DNA of 64,000 bases, from assembly GCA_025200525.1 (NCBI GenBank), contig CM045767.1:118976021-119040020 (forward strand), in the 5' to 3' direction. This DNA is from Camellia lanceoleosa. Its lineage: Eukaryota; Streptophyta; Magnoliopsida; Ericales; Theaceae. Numbering within the stretch: position 1 is the stretch's first letter; the number at the start of each line of letters is the position of its first letter. The notes under the pieces were generated by a model. That model was given only the letters and a program-made list of their open reading frames with translations. It ran no database searches and was not told where the DNA came from. Positions 12,401 to 23,200 of the stretch are shown piece by piece. A program made the translations under genes and the position numbers.

Positions 12401-12566
12401 TCTATCTTTGTTTGATGAAGAATTAGTAGTGACTCTGTTTTCACTTCTTGTCAAACAGACAATTGCAGAGTCTGTTGGCGACTGGTTCTTCAACAGACAA
12501 GTTGCGAAACAAATTGATTGTCCATATCCGTGCAACCCTACTTGTTATAATTTAGGCTTTACGTGA
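2614..12566 (+). CDS. PAE: Pectin acetylesterase (CE13 / Notum-like family), 12 exons
   Basis: The enzyme removes acetyl groups from pectin (homogalacturonan) in the cell wall or secretory pathway. Exons: 2614-2836, 2921-3003, 5373-5502, 6518-6597, 6744-6833, 8865-8989, 9849-9909, 10591-10644, 10783-10860, 10952-11057, 11778-11923, 12459-12566 (stop TGA). All junctions keep frame, giving 1284 nt and 427 residues, a normal length for the family. Residues 21-39 form one hydrophobic segment after a basic start, so a signal anchor is likely. Family blocks in order: [12 protein letters not shown] (about 74-85), EGGGWCD (102-108), [28 protein letters not shown] (173-186), SGCSAGG (206-212, nucleophile Ser209), VHPAYDFWQ (300-308, Asp305), NSCYVHCQT (Cys/His block, His372) and a Cys-rich C-terminus. 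The triad is assigned by analogy with Notum. Introns 4 and 11 begin with GC; the rest are GT-AG. The exact Arabidopsis orthologue cannot be named with certainty. Confidence 0.95.
2837..2920 (+). repeat. CT and TA microsatellites filling PAE intron 1
   Basis: The 84-bp intron runs from GTAATT to TTGCAG. It contains a (TC)n run of about 13 units followed by a short (TA)n run. The pyrimidine run lies near the donor rather than directly before the acceptor. Confidence 0.8.
3287..4484. mobile_element. MITE in PAE intron 2, split by a hAT-like element
   Basis: The outer ends are TTAAAGCGTCTCCAA (left) and the reverse complement of TTGGAGATGCTCTTAA (right, about 4467-4482), a common plant MITE terminus. 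The left terminal repeat is interrupted by the insertion at 3300-4118. The remaining body (4127-4484) contains CCGGCCAGTTGTC, GTCGATCGG and TTTGATGAAAA blocks that recur at about 43610-43790, so the two are copies of one family. Confidence 0.6.
3300..4118. mobile_element. hAT-like non-autonomous element with GATACGGATACG subterminal repeats
   Basis: It is flanked by GCGTCTCC on the left (3292-3299) and on the right (4119-4126), an 8-bp duplication typical of hAT elements. Its ends form an imperfect inverted repeat: TAGGAAGCATAGATAC against the reverse complement of the right end, TATGAAACACGGATAC. Clusters of GATACGG / CCGTATC lie just inside both ends (about 3311-3375 and 3953-4105), as expected of transposase-binding subterminal repeats. 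The interior is AT-rich with no coding. Confidence 0.65.
4912..5190 (-). mobile_element. Possible small LTR-retroelement remnant (TRIM-like), minus orientation
   Basis: ATGTTAACAAC occurs at about 4914 and again at about 5162. Immediately left of the second copy is GCTTTGATACCA, whose reverse complement TGGTATCAAAGC resembles the initiator-Met tRNA primer-binding site (usually TGGTATCAGAGC). This fits a short minus-strand retroelement between two LTR starts. The LTR bodies are too diverged to delimit, so the call is tentative. It lies in PAE intron 2. Confidence 0.35.
6598..6743 (+). other. GC-AG intron (PAE intron 4) with compound (GT)n(GA)n microsatellite
   Basis: The donor reads AAG|GCAAGT and the acceptor TATAG. 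The GC site is fixed by protein homology: it joins the SEFK block to NGTELFF with no frame change, and no nearby GT gives that join. The intron contains (TG)n followed by (AG)n at about 6659-6704. Confidence 0.9.
7000..8490. mobile_element. Transposon-like debris filling PAE intron 5
   Basis: Intron 5 (6834-8864) is about 2 kb and holds several repeat fragments. One is a CCTAAGGCTTAAGTGC-type segment near 7030. Another is a block with many GTACC / GGTAC-type words at about 7590-8090. A third is a GCCTC-rich segment at 8360-8490 containing CGCCTCGACCTCGCC and CTTAGGCAC, a sequence type common in plant transposon ends. The boundaries are not resolved. Confidence 0.4.
9405..9462. repeat. Compound (TG)n(AG)n microsatellite in PAE intron 6
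   Basis: About ten TG units are followed by about fifteen AG units. This is the same order and phase as the smaller compound tract in intron 4. Confidence 0.9.
10090..10330 (+). mobile_element. Probable LINE 3' tail plus short tandem repeat in PAE intron 7
   Basis: The segment ends with AATAAAATTTGC and then TTATTTATCAAAAAAAA, the usual look of plant L1-type LINE 3' ends. It is followed by two copies of a 30-bp unit (AAAAAAAAGTCTTGCATCTA plus CTTTACTATC; about 10261-10320) that resembles upstream sequence near 10133. No reverse-transcriptase coding remains. Confidence 0.45.
11290..11580. other. Repeat-like segment in PAE intron 10
   Basis: GATACGAGTATCGGG, GGATACTTGGATTG, GGTATGGGTGTATG and CATACCCTTACCC words occur in both orientations. 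This resembles the GATACGG-rich hAT-like element of intron 2. No clean termini were found. Confidence 0.35.
11924..12458 (+). other. GC-AG intron (PAE intron 11)
   Basis: The donor is again AAG|GCAAGT, after the PRINKK block; the acceptor is AACAG before [11 protein letters not shown]. This join matches the conserved family sequence. Upstream sequence includes a (CT)n tract at about 12067-12087. Confidence 0.88.
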
Positions 12567-13112
12567 GGCTGATGATGTTTAGGACTTCCTTGGTTTTGCT
12601 TATCGGGTATTCGCAGCTCCATCTTCCTGACTTCGGAATCTATTGCTAATGGAAATCATCCTCACTTCCACCAAAGTGAGACCCGGGATATAAAAGATGA
12701 AGTTGCAGAAAGGAATACAGTGAGCAGTTCGTGTCATAACTTCCATGGGAGAGAAGGACCACACATTTGCTGCTTTCTGCATCATCGAATCTGCATATTC
12801 ATTAGAAAAATCGTAATATAGAAATTTGTTGTAATATTCGGGTTTACTGTGTGCTGTTATACTTTATCCCCCCCTTTCATTAAACTTGATTGACCATGAG
12901 TCTTTTTTTTTGGGATTTGTTTTGTACCTAGTTGCCTCTCCAGATCTTGTTAAATTACAGAAGAAAGTTATAATTTGACTATGATGATTGCAATTGTGCC
13001 TAGTTGCCATTCCAGATCTTTGATGTTTATTCAAATATGAACTTGGCAAGCCCATGGGGCTCACACAACGTCTCGTTTTGATAATTTGAGTTGTTCATTT
13101 TATAGGATCTTG
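12567..13112. other. 3' region of the pectin acetylesterase gene and intergenic DNA
   Basis: Presumed 3' UTR follows the stop codon. No clear AATAAA signal was pinned down. An imperfect repeat of a CTAGTTGCC-TCCAGATCTT block occurs at about 12930 and 13000. No gene is visible on either strand. Confidence 0.4.
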
Positions 13113-13342
13113 GTGTATATCATTTATAAAAAAATTAAATTTATCCGATAACCATAATATTGTAACCTTTTCATTTTGATAATCGTAACCTTTTAATTAA
13201 TTCATTTTTTCAAAGACAAATGTGATGAAATGTTCATTTGAATAGTTGTAACCTTTTTGTTCATTTATTTTTTTGGAGACAAACTTAATAAAATGAAAAT
13301 ATTATGATTATTGGGTAAACCTAATTTTTCTATGGATAATAC
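13113..13342. mobile_element. MITE with long imperfect terminal inverted repeat
   Basis: The left arm, containing ATCCGATAACCATAATATT, pairs with the reverse complement of the right arm, containing AATATTATGATTATTGGGTA. The arms are about 45 bp. The interior has two diverged copies of a GTAACCTTTT plus TTCATTTTTT unit. There is no coding. Confidence 0.6.
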
Positions 13343-14384
13343 AAAGTAAAGATTTTACTAAATAAATGATTTAGATTATCAAAACAGAACCTGTGATTGG
13401 TATCATTGATTGGTCAAGATCACTCAAGTGTAAAGCCCAACACTAGTCGTTTAAGTATATCTTGATACTAATTTGCCTTGCTTATAACTACGTCAATCCA
13501 AACATTATAAGAATAATGTGATTAACCTGTACTAGTCTTATTTAATAGATAACAAAGGCTTCAATCAAATGCTTTGATTAAACTATTAACAAAACAAGAT
13601 TAAATAGAATATATTGAAATAATATGCATTTCAAATTATACATTCATTGGTGTAAGATGTGATTTCAAGCCTAGAATTTAGGGTTTCAAGAACAGAGACA
13701 GGTTTATATTCTAATAGAGGATAATTTTGGCATCTATTCTGCATTAGTTTAGATTTACTATTTAAACCTAGATTATTAAATTTTACAAAAGCAAACATCA
13801 TTACAATAGAAAACATGTTGTAAATCTTAAGCATAATGTCAAAAGGTGGAATCTACTTCTCAACTTCCACCCTATAAGATTTAAATTTAGAATCACTATC
13901 ATTCAAGTTGCATTTTCCTAACCGTGTGGGGTTAAGGAAAATGAAATTAAGAATTATCATTTGATGCCATTAAGTCAACCCCACAAATTTCAACCTCACA
14001 TGATTTGAATTTTTTTTTTTAAATTAAAAATTAAAATGGGATAAGCATTTTGTTTTTGGGACAGAAGATTCCGTAACTAATTTGAGAGTTAGGAGGGAAT
14101 TCCATTTCTGTGAAAAACAATTAAAAAATAATTGCAAAAATATAGAAATGTAAGTGGCGTTTGTGCTTTGGTACAAGTAAGCTCACAACAGATACTCTAT
14201 TCTTAAATCTCTCTCCTCCCTGCCCCAAAATGCCTCTCGATAGAGGATTTTTGTCCCTCACGTAACACCCCCCAATGGATTACAAAGGAAAATAAATCTT
14301 ACAATTTTTTCTTAACTGATGTGTCATGGAATAATAAAATTTTGGAATTGAAAAATGATTCATTTCAATAATGTGATAGGTGTA
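13343..14384. other. AT-rich intergenic DNA
   Basis: No gene is supported. Around 13850-14010 there are CAACTTCCACCC and CAACCCCACAAATTTC segments of unknown origin. No termini or duplications were recognised. Confidence 0.5.
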
Positions 14385-14590
14385 GGGTTTGTTTGGAATG
14401 TGGCTTAACTTTTTGACTTTTTAACTATTTTAGCTAGGGTTAAAAAGTTTCGTTTGAGATGGACTTTTTGACTTTTTTGAAAAGAAAAAAATGAAATGAT
14501 TATGGTTTAAATATGACATTTTATCTTATAAACTTTTTAGCCTGTGGTTATTTTAATTCAAATGTGATATGCCAAACGAGCACTAAATAC
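14385..14590. mobile_element. MITE with GTTTG-type ends
   Basis: The left end GGTTTGTTTGGAATGTGGC pairs imperfectly with the reverse complement of the right end around TATGCCAAACGAGCAC. The interior shares TTTTTGACTTTTTAACTATT with the MITE at 53020-53240, suggesting a related family. Confidence 0.5.
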
Positions 14591-16130
14591 AAAAAAATAG
14601 TATATTTTGTTAATTTATATAGTGTTGCTCAGTTATTATGAACAATGTTATGTTTACCATATGTTTTGACAATTTATATTTATCATTTGATGTAGGACGC
14701 TCCACTTCTATCAATACAATAAGTCCTATGTTCATATTATTGTCATGTTTGGATGACAAGCATGTTAAAGGAAAATAAAAATCTCATTAATAATAATAAA
14801 ATCCTGGCGTCAATTTTATTCAAGTATTCAGTTTTGTTAGTAATTCTCAATGAGAAAATAATAAAATTTTAAATATTGTGAATCTAATTATTACATTTTA
14901 CTTTTAAAAGAAATGTGAGATTACTATGAGAAAGTGGGAGAATTTGATTCTTACATAATTTTGGAATGTGATAGATAATCAACGATTACTTTTTTATTTT
15001 AATTCGTTCCAAACACACACAATCATATTCTCTTTTCTTTTTAAGATTCCTATAATCCAAACTTATTATGAGTACACCACATTAAATAATAAATATAACT
15101 AATTAAAACAAATGGTAAGCGTATCATTGGTGCATGGATTAACTTGTTAAAATTTCCCATAAGGATCCAAATTTTGGTTTTTAATTGAGAGGACCATCAC
15201 CATCATCACCTTAATGGTTCCAAAAACAAGCAAAAGAAAACAGCCCATTTGATGATGACAGTTCAAATGTCAAAACCTATGTACGATTTATTATACAAAA
15301 TTCAATATCAAAAAAAAATTATTAGGTCAAAGGATATTGGATTGGAGATTACCAAAAACTACAAGGAACTGTCAAAGATTTCATGTTTGCATGTGTCTGA
15401 CTTCCCTCCAAGTGTATGCATGAATCTACCAAACTTATAACCTAAAGTTTTCATTAATTGTGAACCAAACAAAGCTGTTTGACATCGTCTTCCTCAAGTC
15501 TCAATCTCAACCAGTTCATTGAACCAACTCTCTTTGGAGACTCAGCTCTTTCTAGATGTCTCCTAGTATTGGATAACCAATGTCATTGGATCTGACTTTT
15601 TAAATGAACATTGTATCATATGATTAAAAAAAATAAAAAATGAAAAAAATTCTAACTAGATCTTTTCTTTGGGTTTCGAAAATTACCCCAAGTGACAGTG
15701 ACTGAGATTTTTATTTTTAGAGAAATCAACAATGCTTAGGAAAAATTATTGGAGTATTATGTGACATTGTTCATGAGGTATTTTAGACTAACGCAGATTA
15801 AGAATAGCTCCATTTTATATTACTGTCCTTTATATTCCCATATTCTATTTCGTAAGTTCTATCCTGAGACTACAATGATAATATGAATTGTTCATTTCGT
15901 AAGTGGTGGAGAGGTGGTGGCAACGGTATGAGCACGTGTGGTAGTAGTGTGTTGGTGGTAGTGAAATAATGGTGGCACTTGTGACGACGATGACAATGAT
16001 TGTGGTAGTAGTAGTGGTAGTGGTAGGGATGGAAGTGATGGGGGCAGTATAAAACAGTTTATGCAACTACTTATGCATAAATATTTATAAATTCAACCAG
16101 TATTAAATAAGTTTCTTAGTATTTAAAATT
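14591..16130. other. AT-rich intergenic DNA with a degenerate GTGGTA-rich tract
   Basis: No gene is supported. 15900-16040 is rich in GTGGTAGT-type triplets and gives a spurious Thr-rich frame on the minus strand. The rest is unremarkable AT-rich sequence. Confidence 0.5.
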
Positions 16131-16422
16131 TTATTGGGTATGTTTGGTTTGTGTTTGAGAGATGTGTTTTAGAGATAAAAAGTACGAAAACATGTTTGGT
16201 TTGGTTTTTTGGGAAATTTGTTTTGGAAAATTGTTTTGAGAGAAAGTTTTAGAAAAAGTGATTGATTTGATGTGTGTGTGAGAGAGATTTTTTGAAAAAC
16301 TTGTTTGGTTTGTGTGTTTTGGGAAATTTTTTTGAGAAAATTTGTTTGGTAGAGAAAATTTCTGAAATTTGTTTGTAGAGAAAATTTCTGAAATTTTTTT
16401 CAGAAACACAAACCAAACCTTA
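16131..16422. mobile_element. MITE, GTTTGGTTTGTGTTT family, copy 1
   Basis: The left end GGTATGTTTGGTTTGTGTTT matches the reverse complement of the right end AAACACAAACCAAACC. TTA flanks both sides. Internal words such as GATTTGATGTGTGTGTGAGAG are found inverted in the element at 24694-24984, so the two are opposite-orientation copies of one family. Confidence 0.6.
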
Positions 16423-17523
16423 ACTTTTGATTTATTTTTTAAGAGTCACTTCAACTTTTAAGTGAGCCTAATTGTGATTATGAAGCCAATTTAATTGAAT
16501 TTCATTTAATATGTTTTGTTGTAAGTAGTGAATTTAGATTATCAAACCCTAGGCTTGTTTTGGGAAGTAGGAAAAAAGTTAACTTACTAGTTTTTTTTTT
16601 TGTTTTTTTTTTTGTGGTTTTTTTTTGAAAAAATGTATAAAAAAGTACAGACGTGATGTGACCCAAATAAACCAATAAATTACTTCCCAAAACAAGCCAT
16701 AAGGGTTGGACTTAGCCATGTTTGGCATAATTTATAAAAAAATTTATTTTATTTTTTTTTGTTTTAGAAATGTATTGAGAGTTTTTGATACAACTTATAC
16801 TTAGCATATAAGGCAGTAATAACTTACATAAATTGCAAAAAAAAGTTGATTATTGAAAAATAAAAAAAGATATGCTTTTAGCTTCTTTTTTTCCCCTTCT
16901 AATTATCAACAATTAACGGATAAAAAAAAAAATGCACCAAACAAGGACATAGCATAAGTCAACGTTGTCATTAGAATTACTGTTTATTTGCGATAAAGTC
17001 AAGAGTACTTAACTTGGAAATGCACAATATATGGTTTAGTGGATAATCTAATTATAACCAAAAACGCGTGGAAAGATTAAACAATTACTAATAATGGGTT
17101 TGTGTATTAACCATTCCTCTATTTCTCTCCATCTCTCCAAATTGCATATTGTACAAGGATTATTAGCTTAGCGTTGAATTGCGGATGGAACTAGTTAGAA
17201 ACACTTGTCTCCACAAAGATATTTATTAAGCTATTCTTTTATCAGATATTCATATAAATATCTACTCATCATGACCCAGTTGCACCGAGGCATTTATTTT
17301 TGTGGGAGAGATACCCAACTTGAAAGATCCGGAAAACTAACCCATATAGACAGTGATTGCTAACACTTCTTATCATTTCCATTACCAACTTCTATAGCCA
17401 TCCAGTGTTTTGTTTTGTTTTGTTTTTTTGTTTCTAACACCAAAAAAAAAAAAAAAAGTTTAAAAAAAAAAAAAAAAAGTCAGTAAGCAAGTCTTTGCAA
17501 AAGCAAGAGTTCCAGAAAGACCA
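16423..17523. other. AT-rich intergenic DNA
   Basis: No gene is supported. It contains several poly-A/poly-T runs (16590-16630, 17400-17480) and a possible MITE-like stretch around 16720-16960. It ends at the target-site duplication of the SINE. Confidence 0.5.
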
Positions 17524-17531
17524 GATATATG

Positions 17532-17800
17532 TACTTTTTTTTTTATTTTTTATTTTAATTATAGGAAAATCCTTACATTTTTTTACAGGTCTAAGAAAAT
17601 GTTCATAACAAGATCACCAAGGTGTCTTGTTGACTTTTTCAAAGGAGATATCATAACTTGAGAACTTACACTGATTCCTCAACACAAGCCCATTTAAGTC
17701 CAGATTTACACAGTAAAAGTGAGTTGAATCCACGCCAATTTGCTGTGAAGCAGCACCTTGAGGATCTCCCCCCAAGCCAACTGCGCTACCACCAGGAGGT
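17532..17800 (-). mobile_element. tRNA-derived SINE, minus orientation
   Basis: On the minus strand the element starts near 17800. It has an A-box TAGCGCAGTTGG (17777-17788) and a B-box-like GGATTCAACTC (17721-17731), the internal RNA polymerase III promoter layout of tRNA-derived SINEs. It ends in an A-rich tail (AAAATAAAAAAAAAA, 17535-17555). GATATATG flanks it on both sides (17524-17531 and 17801-17808), a target-site duplication. Its 3' body, including ATAACTTGAGAACTTA on the + strand, is shared with the insertion at 44374-45160. The 69-residue open frame here is spurious. Confidence 0.82.
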
Positions 17801-17869
17801 GATATATGCAAACTTACCTCCATTGCAATAATCTGTAAAGATGGTTTTGGAAAAAAACAATTTTTTTCT

Positions 17870-18830
17870 TCTAAAAGTTTGGTTTATTTTTTAAGTGGGA
17901 TCTATGAACCAAAGTTGGTGAGTCTATGTGACAACACGTTCTTTGCCATGCAATGATTCACGTCGTATATTTAGTTGCTCAAAACCATTATCAGATGAAT
18001 GAAAAATTGATATTAAGATAAGCTCCATGAAAAAGGTATTTTGGTGAATTTTCCAAATTGAAGAAAGGAAAGCTAACATTGGGTTGGCTAGGCTAACATT
18101 GGATTTCTCAAATTGGTTGGCTAGGCTAACATTGTATGGGTTTATAAACCTTGAGATTGTACCTTGAGGTAGGCCCCAAGGGGCACTCAAGTTTTAAAGA
18201 GAGAGAGGTTATGAGCAAAGTGGGTTAGACTCATTGGACACAAAACAAACACACATGTGCGTCGCCACCATCTAGGCGGGTTGAGTTGGGCTTGTGTAAT
18301 CCAATGTTTATCTTTTTGGATAAAAAACATTTGAATTTTATTTTTTAAAATTAAATTCTTACGGTTTGAAATTCAAACTTAATTTCGAAATAACCCCAAC
18401 GGTTCTGAACGTTGGTAGTTTGGTCCATTGCACCTTTTTAGTTTTTTTCCTCCAACCCAAACAGGTTCTTTGCCTATTCAAGTCTGTTTCGAACAGTCAC
18501 TAAGTCTCCTATAAATAGACAAGTCCTCCATTTGGTTTCTTAATTACAAATTTTCGTTCTTTCTTCTGCTTTTGCTTCCTGCATTTTGATGCATATATTT
18601 TTCTGTGAGAAAGAGTATAAACATAAAGTGTGTTCACTGGACACTTAGTTTGTAATGCAGCTACTAATTGTCGTCAATCATTTTATCATAGGAGATAGGC
18701 GTCCACATTCTAAAAGTACCATGAAAAGGACGAATCTATCTTAAGAAGACAGTGTTCAACACTAGACTTGATTGAATTTCCAGAGAAGTAATGCTTTAAG
18801 TAGTTTGTTTATAATTTTCTTTTCAGGTTT
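17870..18830 (+). mobile_element. Copia-type LTR (solo or truncated), plus orientation
   Basis: The segment aligns by eye with the reverse complement of 42530-43440. Shared blocks include the CTCAAGTTT - AGGTTATG - CATTGGAC series and the TAAG - GTGTT - AACACTAGACTTGATT end block. A TATA box (CCTATAAATAGAC) lies at about 18510-18522, as expected at a U3/R boundary. The left part contains a short tandem duplication of GTTGGCTAGGCTAACATTG. No gag-pol coding or second LTR is next to it. The exact ends were not fixed. Confidence 0.6.
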
Positions 18831-19364
18831 CTATTTGATTTTGTTTTGTTTTTTGTAACAAAATAAGAATCTGTTTTTCATATTTTATTATTCTTTGTTT
18901 TGTTTTGATTTAAGTAATCAAACAAACTTTCTTCTTCCTTAATCAATTGTTCGAATGTAGTGAAGATTGTCTAACATAATCAAGTAGCAAACTAGTATTG
19001 TTTGACGTACAATTATATATACAAGAAAATTTTAAACAGCAGTATGAAGATTGGAATGGTGAAAGTTGGTTGCCTTCTCAAATAATTACAAATCATTTAG
19101 ATTAATATTATGTTTTGATCTCGTATTTATTAAGGAAAAGAGAAATGAAATAAATAAATTTAGTTTTTTTTTTTTTTACTTCACTTTCTTCTTAAATTTT
19201 TCCGTTTCTCTTCAACAAATCCCTCCATGACTAATGATCCAAACTTTCCTGTAATGAGCCAGTTTGGTATAGCCTTTAAGGAGTGCTTCAAGTTTTTGTT
19301 TGTTTTTAGAGTTCATGTAAATTGTTGCTTACACTTACGATTAAAAATAATTTAAATAAACTAA
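18831..19364. other. AT-rich intergenic DNA
   Basis: TTTTGTTTTG-rich sequence. No gene, RNA or clear element was recognised. Confidence 0.5.
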
Positions 19365-19524
19365 TGCTGTGTTTGGTTGAAAAATTTGATGAGAGATTTG
19401 AAAAAGGAAAATGGAAAAGGTAGGTGAAATGTAAATAAAACATATTTATATTTCACCTAATTTCACATACCTTTTCCATTTTCATTTCTAAATCCCTCTC
19501 CAAATCTCCCAATCAAACACAACG
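19365..19524. mobile_element. Foldback MITE, about 160 bp
   Basis: Almost the whole length is one inverted repeat: GCTGTGTTTGGTTG at the left against CAATCAAACACAAC at the right, continuing inward through GAGAGATTTG / CAAATCTCC and GGAAAATGGAAAAGGTA / TACCTTTTCCATTTTC. It is flanked by TAA, which fits a Tourist/PIF-type MITE. Confidence 0.72.
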
Positions 19525-20255
19525 TAAATATATTTCATAAAAAAACTTATTACCTTGAAGTTGCAGAAAGTGTGCATTTAAATTCTGCTTATAGATTATT
19601 TAGCTTCTAGTTTAGAAAGTTTTTGCAACAAAAACTCCACCAATAAGAATTTTTTTAAAAAAATATTTCTTCTTTGGTGGGTAAATATGTGGATAATGGT
19701 GATTGGTCTAATGGCAAGTTGGAAATTACTGTGGAGCTGATGTAGGGTTCGAGCTCCACTAACTATAAAAAAAAAATGTGTTGGTGTTGTGTTTAGGTCA
19801 AAGATTAAAATAATTAATGTTTTCCATTTAGTATATCAAAAAAATCTTATTTTCCTTCATTTACTTAAAATAAAAAGGTGGGAATATAATGGTTCGAAAA
19901 GAACAAATGTACCTGCAAATAACAACAGAGCAAAGTGGCATTACAAAGACTTGAAAGTTGCTGAAAAAGATATATGTATATATAACAAATGAATCGAATC
20001 AGACCAATTGGCCATTCTTATAGTTATCAACATGTATAATGGGACACCTCTTTTGGCAAAAATTCATGAAACCCTCAAGAACTACCCTTCTTTCTAACAT
20101 TACAGTTTTGTATACTAAAATTAAAACGCGACTCAATTTACGAGACTCCTACTAAAACAAGACGGGTGTTACTCCCATTTTTTGGAGATTCTGGGAACAA
20201 AGAAGAGGGAAAAGTATAGTATTGTGTAATTTTTTGTTTGTGTATAAATAGCTAT
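19525..20255 (-). other. Intergenic DNA including the presumed 3' UTR of the PLL gene
   Basis: No separate gene is supported. About 20000-20255 lies directly downstream of the phosphatase stop codon on the minus strand and is presumably its 3' UTR. The polyadenylation site was not determined. Confidence 0.45.
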
Positions 20256-23200
20256 TTACACGGATGAACGCCAAATTCTTCCCTCGAAAGAAATGATGAT
20301 TATTGACACATCATCATGGTACCGACGCCGGTCTCCTTGTGGGATATCAAGTAACCCATGGAAATCCATACCGGCTGTTTTTGCAGCTCGAAAGAGTACT
20401 TCTTCGACAAGATGCTGGGCAGGATCTCCCTCAGGAAATGAAGAAATGAACTTCTCAACTTCATTGATGGCTTCCTCATTGGTGAAGTACTGATAGAGTC
20501 CATCAGAAGACATGATCAAAAATTTGTCTCTTGGGCCGAGCCTGTGGTGGTAGAGTGATGGGAGACAATTGATGTATGGTGAGCTTCCAACATAATCAAT
20601 TTGGAACACCTCTAGAAGTGCATCGTTCCATTTGGGCTGCAAAATGAGACAAGATATTCTTAGGTTCAAGTTTTACATTATGCACAAAACCCACAAAATG
20701 AAAGTTTGAAAACTCATTTGGATCATGAATGCAACACAAACATAGAAAGTGAACCACATCTACAAATCCAACAAAGAAAAGGAAATAATCATCCGGCCTA
20801 TGCATTAACGATAATTTAATTTTACGGGCACAAAATCAACTATAAAGAAAATACAGGTGGAGCAACCTCTTCAGTGAGGGGCCTCACCACGGTTGGTTTT
20901 GGAGTTCTATTTATTCACCCATTTGACAAGTGGGTGAACATTATCATCCTCTTTTCTTAATAGTTCTTCCATAGGGGTCCACTGCTTTGGACTCCACTTA
21001 AAGCAGTGAAGCTCAGTAAAAGAATCAATTAGAAAGGAGGGTAATATTCACTACCTGTCAAGTGGTTGAACAAATTTGTTTACATTGATTCTGTGTCCAT
21101 AGAATTATGTTTTAACAAACATGGCATAAATCAACACCAATTGGGATTAGATGGTTCCAAAAAACCAAGAATGTGTTCCATTGTTAGTGTTATAAACATC
21201 ATCAATAGCTTAATATATCAAAATATGGTCAAATTTTTTCAGAGCATTCGGAACTCATTAAAAGAATCAATTAGAAAGGAGGGTAATATTCACTACCTGT
21301 CAAGTGGGTGAACAAATTTGTTTACATTGATTCTGTGTCCATAGAATTATGTTTTAACAAACATGGCATAAATCTACACCAATTGGGATTAGATGGTTCT
21401 AAAAAACCAAGAATGTGTCCCATTGTTAGTGTTATAAACATTGTCAACAGCTTAATATATCAAAATATGGTTAAATATTTTCAGAGCATTTGGAATTCAT
21501 GTGTATCTACAAACTTGCCAAGACTGTTTTATGAATGAATATAAGCTTAGAAACTAGATATACCTTCTTGAGAAATCCAGCCCCAAAAGCTCTAGTGACC
21601 TTCAATGAACCTTTCACCCTATCATTTGCTATTGCAGAAGCATCATTTTGATGTTCCTTCTTAATTCTCTTCAATTCCTGAAATTCAAATGGCCACAAAT
21701 CATGTAAGACTAAACAGAATTGAATACACAAACATCAATCAACTCTCCAAATAATGAAAGAATTGAAACTCACCTCTTCCACGGATGTGCTATGATCCAT
21801 TGTGAGTTGGTGAGAAGTCAAGTTCGGTAGATTATCAAATTCATCGCCATCAAACGCTTCAAGATCATTCAAAGTTTCCTCGTTGATCCGTTCCAAGTCC
21901 TGGCGAGCCTTGCCAATCCGGAGATCAGGTTCAGCTTTCCGAGCCAGAACAGCCCGACTATCCCCCACGTTCATCAAGTAAACATCATCACCCTTCATCA
22001 ACATCCCCAAAACACAAGAACCCATCATAGACAACTCCGGATTTTCCATTAACATCAAATCAGCAATCTCCAAATACGATTGCTCAGTCTTCCTTAACGC
22101 CTCTGAAAGTGCTTTCAAAACATCAGAGTGGTTAATCCCAACCGCCCCATCATACTCCGAATTCCTCATCGTTTCCTTCAACATCCTATCAAGCTCTAAT
22201 CTTTCCCTATCCCATTGACATTTCCACCTCCATTGACTCTCCTCCCATTTTTTCGCTGCCCCTTTAGTCCTGTTCTTTGACTTCCTACGCCTCTTTCTCC
22301 TCGAATCATAATCCCAATTAGAGTCCTCATTCCCAAATGGGTAATTCTCTTTTCCAAACCTCTGTGAACAATTATCAAACACATGGTGTCCCATTACTGA
22401 TCGATCAAATTCATCATTTTTCACAGTCACTTCCTTCTCCAAATCCAAATCGGTAGCAGAATTAGGCACCGAGAATTCAGACTTGTCATTCCACAACAAT
22501 CCCTTGAGCTCCTTTTGAACATTGGAGTAAAGATTATTGACCAAAAAATCAGTAGCATCAGGACCATTGAACCCATCATAAATCCCAACAAATACCCATC
22601 CATGTTCTTCAGAGATCACGACATGAACTCGATCCTCACCGGCTTTTCCTTGCGCCCACTGAACATTCAGACTCTCAAACGACTCATCACTATAATCAGA
22701 TGAAGTCACTAGACTACTCAAATTATTATCACTATTACAATTCTCATTGTTCTTTCCCAAACCATTGGTACAATCCGAAACCTTGGAAGCCCCTCGAATC
22801 GGAGCGAAAACCGAATTCGATATCGCCTTTTTGAGATTTTTAATCAAATTCCGTTTCTTGGAGTTGGGTTTATACCTCTGGAGATGATCGTACTGGTTTT
22901 CTAATGAACCCGAAATGAAACTACGCTCGATCGGACCCGAAAGGAACCCTCTTTCGATGGGACCAGAACCCGGAAAAGGTCCGGAAGAGCGGGGAATTGG
23001 GCCGGAGCGAACAGAGGGAATTGAATTCCGAGGAATTGGCTGCAGAGGAATGGAGGCGAAGGAGTCGGAGCTGTGGAAGGAGGAGGCCTTGTCGAGAGAG
23101 GCGTGGAGGTCGGTGAGAGAAGTGGAGAGGGGAGTGGAGGTGTTGGCGCTGAGAGAAGCGCCGGAGATTGATTTGAAGGCGAAGGCGGTGGCGGAGGTGG

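Noticed and set aside
12262..12444. Minus-strand 60-residue frame
   Set aside because: Lies within esterase intron 11 and has no recognisable domain.
15845..16066. Thr-rich minus-strand frame
   Set aside because: Made by a degenerate GTGGTA-type tract; no homology visible.
21066..21538. Two near-identical + strand frames beginning [14 protein letters not shown]
   Set aside because: They exist only because of the 242-bp tandem repeat in the PLL intron and lie antisense to it; no family recognised.
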